In this document: one piece after another, positions 37,301 to 48,084 of the stretch
Layout of the letters: each line of letters begins with the position of its first letter
Numbering within the stretch: the first letter of the stretch is position 1
From: Ectocarpus siliculosus
Taxonomy: Eukaryota; Sar; Phaeophyceae; Ectocarpales; Ectocarpaceae
Assembly: GCA_000310025.1 (NCBI GenBank)
Contig: FN648493.1
Location: 70,699 to 134,698, forward strand
DNA: 64,000 nt
Reading direction: 5' to 3'
Position numbers and translations under genes: made by a program
The notes under the pieces: generated by a model
Seen by the model: the letters and a program-made list of their open reading frames with translations, nothing else
Databases searched by the model: none
Told to the model about the DNA's origin: nothing

Positions 37301-37786
37301 TGCCTGATCAATGTTGGCATATTGGGAAGCCTGTTGGCCACTATCTGTAAGGCGCCGCGTCGGGGTGTGTGTGGTGGTGTCCGGTCACGGGAAAAGGATC
37401 GAACCAGATACATGTTCCGCCGCGGATTGCATTTGAAAGGATTTTAGAGAGGCAGTATAATGGCGGCACTTCTCCACAGCATCATCTCTTTTTCACAACC
37501 CGAAAAGTTTTCCCCATGAGGTAAGAGCGATTTCCAAGAGTCGTGTTCTCACGGACCCTCTAACCCTCGGGGGAATAAAAAAGGACTGCTGCTCAGCGAA
37601 AACATACTGTTGTATTCTTATCCCTTACCCAGATCATTCGATGTAAGTATTGGATTTGGTTGGGTGAGGCCTCCTGCGCCGGCCTGTGGTCCCGCCGATT
37701 ACTTTCTTGTTGATTATCCGATCTGCCACATCTTAGTTATTGACCACTCACGGCTCTAAGCTAGGTCTCGCCCACCCAAACTTTCT
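34351..37786. other. repeat-rich stretch, no recognised gene
   Basis: A poly-G tract followed by CGTACTCTTATG at about 34900 repeats a junction seen at 33535. A Cys-rich minus frame at 34935-35261 (CGTC ... CPC ... CRHC) lacks an ATG and a family match. Nothing else convincing was found between 35.3 and 37.7 kb. Confidence 0.4.
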
Positions 37787-39175
37787 TTATTTTCCGCGGA
37801 GAGCACACGCAGAGAAATCGCATGTGAAGTCAGCCGACAACGGCAACGCGTTTGAGTCTGCGTACAGCTCGCTACGGATCCTCTTGGAACCCGTTGCCCC
37901 CACACTAGTAGTGGCGCCAACATATCGCTTCGCTACACTCTCCGTACGCCACCCGGCAATTTTCATGATAGCGTCCATCGCCGTTCCGTCAAGCGACTGC
38001 GCTACAGAACCTCCGACGCGGAACGAGTGCATAGTGTAGCGGTGCGGCAGTCCCGCCGCTCGCAAATGCCCTTGTAGGGCAGCCGTCATGTGAACCGCCG
38101 TAAGCGGAGCGCAGCCCCGAGTTCCGTCCAGCAGAACGATAGGAAACAGATGCCCTTGGGACAAGTCCCAGCCAATACGCTCCGCTGCACTGATGTAGGC
38201 CGTAACATTGCTCACCGCACAAATAGACGGGCAGGCGACGTCCGGACGCACGACCACGGCATGGATAGAGTCCCGGAGGGTCTTGCCAAACTGGAAGTTG
38301 AAAATCAGACAATGCCCCGCGGGCAACCGCAGAACTTGCGATCCCATAGTGATGGAGAGATCATGGCCTCGCCGCATGGAGGCGAACGCCAGCGAAAACA
38401 AAGCGACGTCCCTGGTGAGCTCAATATGTCCCGCCAAAGAGGACGCAGTCTGTGGGCGAGAGCGCGTGTCCCTCAACAAATCGATGAGGACGTGCGGTAA
38501 CATAGCCTCTGCCTGGTTGACAGCGACACCCACACGTTATTGTTCCTCCCCCGTGAAGACAAGGTAGGCGTCGACGAGAGGACTACAACATGGGTTGCCC
38601 GAGCGCGTGGCAGGGTCCCAGCTGCTGTCTTTTCCCAACTGTTCTTGCATCGCCATCTTCAACTTGGACACGATCCCTTTCGGCATGGACGCGGCGGCAT
38701 ACCGCTTAGCAGCACATGGCGAGTTTGGAAGACAATCGCGGCCGTGAGTCGTGCCGACACCAGGGCATGCCCTGTCGTGCACCCACTTGGTACCACTACC
38801 TTGTGTGTCCAAGAAGCAGAGATCGTCAAACACGTGTCGGTCCGCCTGCTTCCAACCCCGACGTTGTTCAGTCGCCGAAAGTATGAAAGCGTCGAACCCG
38901 TCCGCTACGGCGCACTTGCGCTGTTGAGCACCACGGTTAGACGCGGCCGAGAGGGCCTGATCACCACGAGCGCGCAGCGCGTCGAAATCGATCGACACCC
39001 GAGCCGCTTGAGGGTCACGCGGTACCGGACGCCCGCGGGCAGGCTGAACACCGCAGGACCAACAATAGTTGTAATGTCCCACGTTTTCCGTCTGGCACGA
39101 CGAACACGCGACAAACTGGACACAGCCGCCCGGAGGCAGGGTGGGAACGTGTGATACGAAGCACAAGCCATCCAC
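37787..39175 (-). pseudogene. DIRS tyrosine recombinase, one in-frame stop
   Basis: Site-specific recombinase that integrates a circular DNA copy. The N-terminus has a C-x2-C-x10-C-x2-C zinc ribbon (CSSC...CWSC), followed by a helical core-binding region and the catalytic domain: Arg in FASMRRGHDL, HSFRVGGS (His and second Arg) and GWRTESVAKRYVG (nucleophile Tyr). A single TAA at 38539-38537 divides it; element B has a Gln-rich sequence at the equivalent point, so a CAA-to-TAA change is likely. Both halves are otherwise open and in the same frame. Confidence 0.75.
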
Positions 39176-39282
39176 AAGCCAAAGGGAGGGAACTGGGCAA
39201 GATGGACGAGAGCCGCATGCCGCATTAACAGGGTACCGGTGTCAATAAAGATTTTTGTTTTTTTTTGGAGAGCGTCAACCAC

Positions 39283-39650
39283 CTAAGAACAAGAAGTAAA
39301 ATCAACCTCGTAAGCTACCATGGACCACCTCGGGTACTTCCACTCTTTCAGGGACCCATCTGGGCAAGGCCACTGAAAATATCCCCCCGCATTAGGCGGG
39401 GAAATCAGCATAGACCGCACTGCCGCCTGCTGCACTCGACGGAACCAGTAAGACCTAGAACCCGGTACAACAATAACCGCATGCGCGTGGTACTCCGCAA
39501 GGTGTTGCACTACGTGGCCCGCCATCACCGGCGGCGGGAAACAATATCCGAATGCTCGATCCAGAGTACCTGGGCGCAACGACACGTCTTGGGCGAAAAC
39601 ATCTACACCCGATGAACCCTCGCAATCACCGCGCGAGGAAAACGGCAGAA
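39283..39650 (-). pseudogene. DIRS linker domain between RNase H and recombinase
   Basis: Reads SSGVDVFAQDVSLRPG, then FGYCFPPPVMAGHVVQHL and AHAVIVVPGSRSYWF. The corresponding part of element B (48085-48378) matches it. This GVDVFAQ...CFPP...VVP...W pattern is characteristic of the region after RNase H in DIRS-like polyproteins. Confidence 0.7.
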
Positions 39651-39659
39651 TAACGAACG

Positions 39660-39992
39660 ACTCCGGGATTGTTTTTTTTTTTGTTTGTCTTCACTTCAAA
39701 TCAGCGCTCACAGCACTAGTGCCGTTTACTCCAACCCGTGGTCACACAGAAGAGCCCCTCTCTACCCTCCCCTCCTGCGGTACTTTGCCTTCGATTTTTA
39801 ATGCGAGAAGAGTTCAGCACTCTCTTCCCTCTGTGTACACACGAACTAGCGCTATCCACTGGGCCAGAAGCGGAAGCGAGAGAAAAACTCATTTTGCAAG
39901 AAAAGCTCGCTTACGCCGGGATTCGAACCCCTGACGTGACCTCTAGAAGGTTTCAAGGATACCAACTAGAACACCGGGGCGACCGGCCTTGC
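39660..39992 (-). mobile_element. tRNA-derived SINE-like insertion
   Basis: The minus strand begins with a tRNA-like head: a weak A box (TGTTCTAGTTGG) and, some 35 bases on, a perfect B box inside GGGGTTCGAATCCC. A body of about 230 bases follows, ending in an A-rich tail (CAAACAAAAAAAAAAAAC at about 39670). It interrupts the DIRS reading frame between VAPVF and the linker domain. The T-stem pairs only three bases, so it is not a functional tRNA. Confidence 0.6.
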
Positions 39993-40290
39993 GATACGCT
40001 GAGCCGAAGCGTCGGAGGCCATGAGGTCGATAGTAAACGGCCCCATGTCCTCCCAGAGAGCCTGAAAGGCCGCTGGGTTGAGCCTGATGATGCCCTCACG
40101 CGAAGGGCGAGAGATATCATCAGCGACGACCTTGGCAGCCGACGGGACCCATTTGATGGACAGCATGAACTCATACTCGACTTGTAGCTCGAACAAACGA
40201 ACAAGAAGTGCATGCGTTTCCGGGTCGCGCGCCCGCCCCCTGTTGAAAGATCCACACACCGCGGTGTTGTCGACGTCGATGCATCTCGTA
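39966..40290 (-). pseudogene. DIRS RNase H C-terminal part
   Basis: Minus strand reads CIDVDNTAVCGSF (catalytic Asp of RNase H), LVRLFELQVEYEF, IKWVPSAAKVVADDISRP and GPFTIDLMASDASAQ. The pattern of DN, WVPS-x-N/K-x-x-AD and DLMAS is typical of DIRS RNase H. The frame ends at the SINE-like insertion. Confidence 0.75.
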
Positions 40291-41717
40291 CCACAAACTC
40301 CGTGTTGCTGGGTTCTGTAGTTTCGACAACAACGGACGCGTTCTCACAAGCTGATACAAGCGTTAGAACGGAACTCGCAGGAGGGGCGGAACGGGCCAGG
40401 GTGGACACCACTTACGAACCACACGAAAATCTGTCGATGGAAGCTTGAGAAACATCGACCGAAGAAAACAACTTGCCTTTAGAGAAGAGACCGGACATAA
40501 ACGAGAGTGGGGTCGGGAAAAGTGGGGTCGAATATGGGTTCTGAGAATATCGGCGACGGAAACTGAATCCCGATGATGCGTTGGGTATCGAACGTCTCGC
40601 GTTTTTCGCACAGGAAGTTGCGCCGAAAGCACGCACAACTACTACTGGCACTCAGAAACACAGGTATTGTTACTGCACCTGCCTCCCGTGTGAAAATTAT
40701 TCAATGCGGATGTCGTTCTGGGATCGGTGATATATCCCCGTGCAATCAGCAGTCAAGACCGACAAAATAACCTCCGGCCGCACCCCCGTGCGTTGGGTGT
40801 GGTCCACATGGCAGGAACCCCCCCCCCCCCCCCCCATCGAAAACACGCCCGGTCAACGCCCTGCGATCTATGTCTGCATGCTGCCACCGCCGGCCACTTT
40901 CCCCTGAAAGCCTTGGGGGGGCTTGCGCCGTTTCTGTGGAGGAAAATATCGCACGAACTTCGTCACAGACACCCATAACTTGGCAACGCACCTTGTATGA
41001 ACGCGTTCGTGGACTCCGCAATAAACGTCTTCCACCGCGAAGGAAACTGTTGTTATCGTCTGTCCGGTACAGCAGAGGATCGTCCGTCTTGAAAGGTGAA
41101 CAAAACTCCAGGCAGTCGGGTTGCTTGTGATTCCTGGCATGGAACCTGGTGCCGACGTCAAGTGTTTTGGACGGCGCGCAGGGTGTGCAACATGCGGGGC
41201 GGGTGAGGGGCCGTCTTCGGTTTTGGTGATAGTGTAGACCCTAGAGTACTCTAGTAGACGGAAACAAACCTGGTGCCATTGGCAATGACCCCAGCTTGTC
41301 TCACGACCTGACTGTAGCCCACAATATAGATGCAAGGCAGGAAGTTCGACGCAACTATAAATCCCGCAACTAGGTGTAGGTGTCCACCGCGTACGCTTCC
41401 TCAGGCAAAGTAGGCAGGCGGCTCACCCACGCTCGAGCAACACAGAAAGGGTCGGAGCATGCTGGGGCATGCTATTGGCCCTCAAAGTCTGGAATAATCA
41501 AAGCCCTCAAAGTAAGTTGCAATAGATACAGTGTGCCGAATACGCCGTTTCTCCGCCTAGCCACTAGTTTGTCCGTAAAAACATATGACGTTCATGACAG
41601 CGGCTGCGATGTTGACAGACCCTCCGTGCGGGAGAGGGAGCTGGCTCTGTGGACTGCCGCGGTCCTGCCCATTTCTCGCCGGCTTTCCACACTGTTGCCA
41701 CGAATTTATTCTTCATG

Positions 41718-42055
41718 ATTGGACGGCAGGTTTATAATGTTTTCCTTCTTCCGTTCGATGGTGTAGTTACTGTTTCCAACTGGAGCGGATTAGTAGTCTT
41801 GAAGATCCGCTCATAAAATCCCACATCATGAAACCTGAAATTTACTTCTATATAGTAGAGTGTGTTCAGCAACTAGGTAGGGTTTATGGGAAACGTACAT
41901 TCCTTCTTCCGTCGGGTGGTGGATAAACTGACACCAACGGGAGCGGATGGCTAGTCTTGAAGGTCCGCTCAATATGCTCCTCATGCAGAAACCAAGAAAT
42001 CAAGTTTATATCGTAAGGGTGTGCTAATGAACTACTTCTAGTTGGGTTTATGGGA
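41718..42055. repeat. tandem duplication of about 170 bases
   Basis: Two imperfect copies (about 41718-41880 and 41883-42055), both containing CCTTCTTCCGT, GGAGCGGAT, TAGTCTTGAAG and GGGTTTATGGGAAAC in the same order. Confidence 0.7.
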
Positions 42056-42239
42056 AACCTACAGAAGCAGCCGCCAAACCAGAATGATCGATATCGCTGT
42101 ATCGTGCCGCGAGCTTGCCCGTTCGATATTTGTTCATCCGCATCATTATGCATTGTTTCCAGGACTCCCGTGCTGCCGACGACATACACGCTTCCTTCTT
42201 AGTTTTAGAAACAATAAAACCAAGACGCATACCTATCAA

Positions 42240-44260
42240 CGTAGTTGACGGTGGAAGCCCAAGCCGGGTCGGGGTGCGCTAGAAGGAAACGTCGCCTGAA
42301 GCAGGCTCTGTCGTAGAACAGGATGGTGGGATGTTGTCCTGGCGCTCGGTAGATATCATTCAGGGCCGCGGCGGTCTCGAGATCGGAACTTTCGCTCTCG
42401 AATATGGGGGACATGCCGTGAATAGCACCGCAAGTTAAGGTCACCAAAAGGTAGCCGAAGGTGTAGCGTGGCACGAGGCAGGATCCAGGTACTTCATGAA
42501 CTCTGGCTTGTTCGTGACCGTTTGGACAGAAGGGAGGGTTTGCAAGTTCAGTGTGCGGGAGGCATCCCAACGCAGGTAAGGAAAGGGTAATGCCCGTCGT
42601 TCTTTGTGTGAAACATGCACCATTTCGAACTCCCGCTCTCAAGCGCAGAATCGACGTGTATGTTGCAAAACAGCATGGGCAACAACGGTTATCGTATGGG
42701 CGAAGGCGATCGATGTCAACCGGCTACGGAATGGAGGCGCCGCCACAGTATGGTGACCTATGAGCACACATACGAGGACACACAGGTGCGCACTCGGATG
42801 ATCCAGCGAGGGTTACAAACCACCCCACACACGCATTAATATCAACGTGAGGTCACGTGATGTAACGCGACGCCTTGCCCATATCGCCCTGGTTCGCCGA
42901 CAGGAGGAAAGTCAGCAAAATCCTGAATAGGTAGTGTCCCTTGCCCTGAAGTTCTTTTGCCATCTGTACTCGGGTTTGCGCCTTAAATCTGGGGAGGAAA
43001 TTCTTGTGTTGCATATTGTTTGCTATAAACTGGTGCGCGGGTTGCTCCCGTAACCGGGACGCTTAAACGTTCAGTCGGTGACACCCCCTGCAGTACCCTG
43101 GCGAATCGTAGAATGATGACGCTAAGATTCTAATGTGACTCCCAAAACTATTTGGCGATTCTACAGCAGGAATACGCAGTGGCTAGCACGAACCTCTCTA
43201 TCCTCGCCCGCATTCCTCGCTGCGCTGCGAACATGTAACCCTCCTCTCCTCCTCCAGGCGTTGTACCGGTCCTCCCATGAGCGATGCTGTGAGCAGGTGA
43301 AGTCTGGGTCCGTGATTGCGCAGCGGTGTCCATGCATAGGGTAATGGTAGGCGCAATACCTGCAAGATGGGAGTACGGAAAAGCGCGGCCGAAAACGTCT
43401 AGACGCCGTTAGTATTAGCCACATCCGGCTCGCGTCTTCATTGGATGGCCGCCGAACTTTGTACGTCATCCTTGTAGTTGTTTGTCTCCCTATGCGGCTG
43501 CCTGAAAGGTTACGACAATGTGCACATGCGGTTGAAGTGCACTAGCTCTGAATGACATGTTGACAGGCCAACACTATAGCGCCGGTGACATGTGTGCCCA
43601 GCAGTGGTATGCGCCATGGCGTTACGAATCCATGCCCAACCTCGACGTTGGCCATGCAGAACCCGCCAACGACTTGGCGTCGCTGTAGTGTTTCTTGCTT
43701 GCACCACCTTGCTATCGCCCCTCCATACACTCCCTTCGGTCACAGATTAATGGACGATGACATGGATGCATTTTGATATTGTCTCACGACCAACCATCGA
43801 ACACGCGACAAACTTGCATGGAAGGCAAGAGCCTGGCCCCCTAACATCCACCCCAACCCATCACCTTTGTCCGTTGCGCAGGACATCTTCCTTGCATCCG
43901 TGCACGTTGCACTTCTGGAAGCGGACAGCGGTCAAGCCGTCGGCCACGGCCGCTCAAACAGGGAAAGTTTCGCCTTCGACCTCGATCTCCTGGCAGCAGG
44001 CATCACACTGGTGCCTCGTCCAGAGGGCCTGCTGCTGAATCTCCTCCGTCACCTCGTCCAGCAGGTCTTCTAAACCGGGCCAGAAATTGGCACCTGAGAG
44101 GTTGCCTCGGTCGTCCGAAATTGCAACCTCTCGCGGATTGTCTACCAGTACGCTTTGACCTGCCGGCGGATTCCACCACCATGGACCTGGGGCGAATGCG
44201 CGCGCAGGGTGTGTCTGTGGGTGTATTCGGGGGTGATAGGAATCGGCTATCGTCGGCACG
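42240..44260 (-). pseudogene. KDZ-transposase-like gene remnant
   Basis: Three coding-like blocks lie in order on the minus strand. 44259-43954 ends RHQCDACCQEIEVEGETF. About 43400-43200 has CAYHYPMHGHRC then CSQHRSWEDRYNAWRRRGG. 42640-42240 has LTCGAIHGMSPIFESESSDL and HPTILFYDRAC, ending VNYVDR at a donor-like GTATGC. Cys clusters followed by CG-I...SES...YD-x-AC...VDR resemble the KDZ (Kyakuja-Dileera-Zisupton) transposase superfamily. Exon joins were not fully resolved and later catalytic parts were not found. Family call is tentative. Confidence 0.35.
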
Positions 44261-44610
44261 ACACGGACGGCTACCTAGAAGGCTTGGGATAACCTGCAGT
44301 GTCGCCCTTAGAACAGAGGGCGACCGGCGGGAGTGATCGCCAGGAAAGGCTCGGATAATAAAGCTGTCACAACGACGTGAGAACCCAGCTACCGCAAATA
44401 TTGAGCCCAAGTTTTTGGACCCTCTGTACCTAATTTCAACGCTCGACTACTCGGCAGGAAAAGCGGTGATGGCCCAAGCATTGCAGCGCTATAACCGCCT
44501 CGTCCGGATGGTTCTAAACAAAAAGGATATCACAAGATATATCATTTGATAGGCTGAGTCTTACGGGTGATATTATTTCAGAGATATAGTTTTTCTCTCG
44601 GGGGGGGGGG
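44120..44610. repeat. repeat flanking the second gap, clean copy
   Basis: This stretch, ending TTTTTCTCTCGGGGG, is repeated after the gap at 44719-45128 with the same order of words such as AATTGAGC, TTTTTGGACC and GATATCACAAGATATA. Confidence 0.85.
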
Positions 44611-44615
44611 GGGCG

Positions 44616-44715
44616 NNNNNNNNNNNNNNNNNNNNNNNNNNNNNNNNNNNNNNNNNNNNNNNNNNNNNNNNNNNNNNNNNNNNNNNNNNNNNNNNNNNNN
44701 NNNNNNNNNNNNNNN
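44616..44715. other. scaffold gap of 100 N
   Basis: Exactly 100 N bases, preceded by a 14-G run. Confidence 0.99.
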
Positions 44716-44718
44716 CCA

Positions 44719-45128
44719 GGGTGTTTTTCTGGTTATATTCGGGGAAAAAAGAATTGGGTTATGTTGGCCACAACACAGACGATCACCTAAAAGGCTGGGA
44801 ATAACTGCCAGTTTTGCCTTTAAAACAAAGGGCAACCGGCGGAATTAATCCCCAGAAAAGCTTGGAATAAAAAAGTTGTCAAAACAACGTGAAAACCCAG
44901 TTACCCCAAAAATTGAGCCAAATTTTTTGGACCTTATTTACTTAATTTAAACCCTTTACTATTAGCCAGAAAAAACGGTAATGGCCCAACCATTACAGTG
45001 CTATAACCCCTTTTTCCGAATGTTTTTAAAAAAAAAGAATATCACAAAATATATAATTTAATAGGTTGATTTTTACGGTGATATAATTTCAAAAATATAT
45101 TTTTTTTTTCGGGGGGGGGGGGGGGGGG
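44719..45128. repeat. repeat flanking the second gap, degraded copy
   Basis: Second version of 44200-44610 with many substitutions, most towards A, T or neighbouring-base runs (AAAAAA, TTTTTT), ending in a longer G run. Probably low-quality contig-end sequence rather than biological divergence. Confidence 0.75.
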
Positions 45129-45215
45129 TTGGCCTGCACGGAAAAAATCATCAAGATCCAAACGACGGTTCCTCGAGGTATATTTTTTTCTGAAGGGAAA
45201 AAAAGGCTATTTCAT

Positions 45216-46030
45216 GTTCTTGTGAGTCAAAACATGCTTCAGTACACGGTTTTGGCTCGTGTGCGACCAACAAGACACCGAGCGCCCTCTTTGTGGGTCG
45301 CCTGCAGAGGGCATGTGTATCATCGCACGCCAGTGGCTGCAGTTTGTGGATGTCGTCGGCCAAAGGCCTCTTTCTGATGGCATGCGTTGTACACAGATCA
45401 CACTTGACTCGGAGCAAGCGGCAGAAAAGAAAAGCAACGTCCAAAAAAGGCAACACCGAACCACACGTCGATTCACGTTTGCAGGCCGTGTGCAATCAAA
45501 ACTGGACAATACGCTCTGTTTCTGGGATGCGAGCAGAGGGTATGTGTATGACCACACGCCACTGGCTGCTGTTTGTGGATGTCGTCGGCCAAAGGCCTCT
45601 CTCTGGCATGCGTTTTTGACTGGTCGCGGGTGACACACGGAGCAAACACACGGCGGAAGAAGAAAAAATACAAAAAAGTCAACACCGCAACACACTTTGG
45701 TTCACGTTTGCAGGCCGTGTGCAATCAAAACTGGACAACACGCTATGTTTCTGGTACGCGAGCAGAGGGCATGAGTATGAACACACGCCATTGGCTGCAG
45801 TTTGTGGATGTCGACGGCTTAAGGCCTCTCTCTGGCATGCGTTTTGATGGCGTCATCACACATGCAGCAGGCGAAAAAACGGGTCTTTTCGGCCCAAAGG
45901 CAAGAACGTAAGCAGAGCAATGTGGCATGGTTGACGTCTTCGGCTCGTGTGCGGCCAACACGACGCAGAACGCCCTGAATTTTAGATACCTGCAGAGGAT
46001 TTGTGCATGACCTCTTGATATTGGCCTCTG
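45216..46030. repeat. satellite, 229-base unit, about 3.5 copies
   Basis: The block TTTGTGGATGTCGTCGGCC recurs at about 45343, 45572 and (one change) 45801, exactly 229 bases apart, with flanking words GCATGCGTT, TTCACGTTTGCAGGCCGTG and CACACGCC. A partial copy follows to 46030. Confidence 0.85.
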
Positions 46031-48084
46031 TTTGGCCAGCAGACGGTGGAGTTCCTCGTTCTGGCACGATCGGGGGGTGACCAGGGGGTAACCCCCCCCA
46101 TTTCTAACAGCCATTTTCCAACCGGATCGCTGTTGGAAAATGGGCCAATTTTCTAACAGGCCGGCCGGAATCGCTGTTGGAAACTGCGCTGGTGGATTTT
46201 GGGCTGTTGGAAATTGCCATTTTCCTACCCGTAAGACGCCCAAATATTGTTTTTGGCTCTGAAAAGCCCCCCCCCCCCCAAATCCAATCCGGAAATAATC
46301 ACACCGTAAGACTCAGCCTGATATCGGCATCCTCTCCGTCGTGTAGAAACCGATATTTGAGAATCGGTCCAGGGGGTGTGGTATTTCTTGCGACCTACGG
46401 GCGATTGTCAGGGGAAGGCTTGGGTCGTTGCAAAGGGGATGACAAGTGAGCGATAGAGAAGCAAAAAAACACCCCTGGCTGTGGGAGAAGAGACTCTCCG
46501 GACCTCAATCGGACTTAGTTCAGTCAACCCGGCATGCGCTGGAAATGAAGCAGAATACCGAATGGAATGACTGACGTTTGCTACGACTCGAACGGTTTTG
46601 ACAAGCCTGTCTAGGGAACATCCGAAGCCAAGTCCCTCAGCGGTGAATCGGGGTGTTAGTTTCGTCACGGATTTTTCACAGGGAGCGTTTGCGAGTGTGA
46701 CGTGAATCCATCCGCGAGACTTGGCGGACCACATCGCCGACTTGATGTGGTCGAGGGCTTGACAACCGAGCGTGTGGCGACACGAAGCCAAGGCATGAAA
46801 CTCATCTTCCGTTCATATATGTTCGTAGACAGGAAAACTCGGTCATTGTTACGACGGCGTTTAGATAGCACTACTTTGGGCTTACGGCGTTTAGCTAGCA
46901 TTACTCTTGCGCGGCGAAGAACGCAACTCACCCTCCCAGGTAATATTGGTTGGGGGTGTCGGCGGGATTCCGTGTTGTCAAATGTTGTCATCAACCATAT
47001 GTGCTCGGAAAGGGTCCGTTTCGACGCAACATTTAAATCTGCGTAAAAGATTTCGGCCGCTTCACGTGAACGCACGAGCGGACGGAGTACTTCAAATTCC
47101 AAGCCGTTACATCCACACATAGGCGATGAAGGGTCTACTTCAGTAAGAATGTTAGCGTGTGATGTGGCCCATGGTACTGACGAGCGAAAACGCGTCTACT
47201 GTACCCGACACCTACGGTGATAGCCCCGGGCCTTACCTTTGCACTGCTTGTGCTTGAGTGCCGCAAACAGGGCCCAGCACTCCAGCAGGACAGAGCCGGT
47301 GAGCGGGACCGTCCTGGAACCGCCTTCGTGCCTCACCGTGCGGTTGTGGATTTCCGCGAAGGTCTGAAAGCCGGCCCTGTACGGGTGTGGGGAATCAGGG
47401 TTGGATCGAACAGAGCAGAAGTGGGACGGGAGGCGCCGTGGGCGTAATAGGCGTAATAGTCAGCGCTGATCGTTTGGTAGTCGTCAAACACGTGTTTCTG
47501 CGGGGTATACATCCCCTGCGCAGTACGCAACGTCGCCCGCACGGATATCTACTGCTCGTAGGCACGATGACCACTAAACGACCAGTCAGCGCTAAGTAGT
47601 GTAGTGGTCATCGCGCTTCGAAAATGTTGTTAACACTACCTACACCTCGCACGAACAACGCCAGCAGCTCCAGAAGACAGCGTCCCTCGCTGCACAGCGT
47701 AACCCATTTTGCCCAACAGGTAATGAGCCAACGTGGTAGGTAAACCACATCGAGTCACAATGATGTCCGTAATCCGTATCCTGAAGGGATACGCGCAGTT
47801 CAGCGGAAAAGCCGACGTACTACAAGAGTTGGATGTCTCTCCAGCGAGCCCTAATGTTCGAAGCAGGCGTGGGAGAGATGATGACAGGGGCGGAGACAGC
47901 GCCTGCGGCACAGACTGTAAATACACCCCCGGCCGAGACATCGGCTCAACAAGTTGTACTACTGGCGTTCAAAAAGACGAATGGCAAACTGAATACCCGC
48001 CATGTTATTGCGGCATGAATTTGTTGGCAAGAACGATGGCCAGTAGACCACCGATCAGGAGTAACTAGTAGTATAGAGGTCAGC
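46031..48084. other. stretch without a recognised gene
   Basis: Near 46090-46220 the motif GCTGTTGGAAA with CATTTTCCAAC repeats in both orientations. A 151-codon ATG frame (47120-46665, minus) starts MCGCNGLEFEVLRPLVRS and looks partly coding, but no family is recognised. The 5' part of DIRS element B may begin here. Confidence 0.4.

Larger units (their letters stand above)
37787..40290 (-). mobile_element. DIRS-type retroelement A, degenerate
   Basis: Read on the minus strand it has, in order, an RNase H end (40290-39966), a conserved linker domain (39650-39283) and a tyrosine recombinase (39175-37787). This order (RT/RNase H then tyrosine recombinase instead of a DDE integrase) is diagnostic of DIRS-like elements. 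A SINE-like insertion splits the RNase H/linker junction. The reverse transcriptase core and the terminal repeats were not identified. Confidence 0.75.

Noticed and set aside
39900-39990. A functional tRNA gene.
   Set aside because: Box B is perfect, but the T-stem pairs only three bases, the acceptor stem does not close and the A box is weak; a SINE head fits better.
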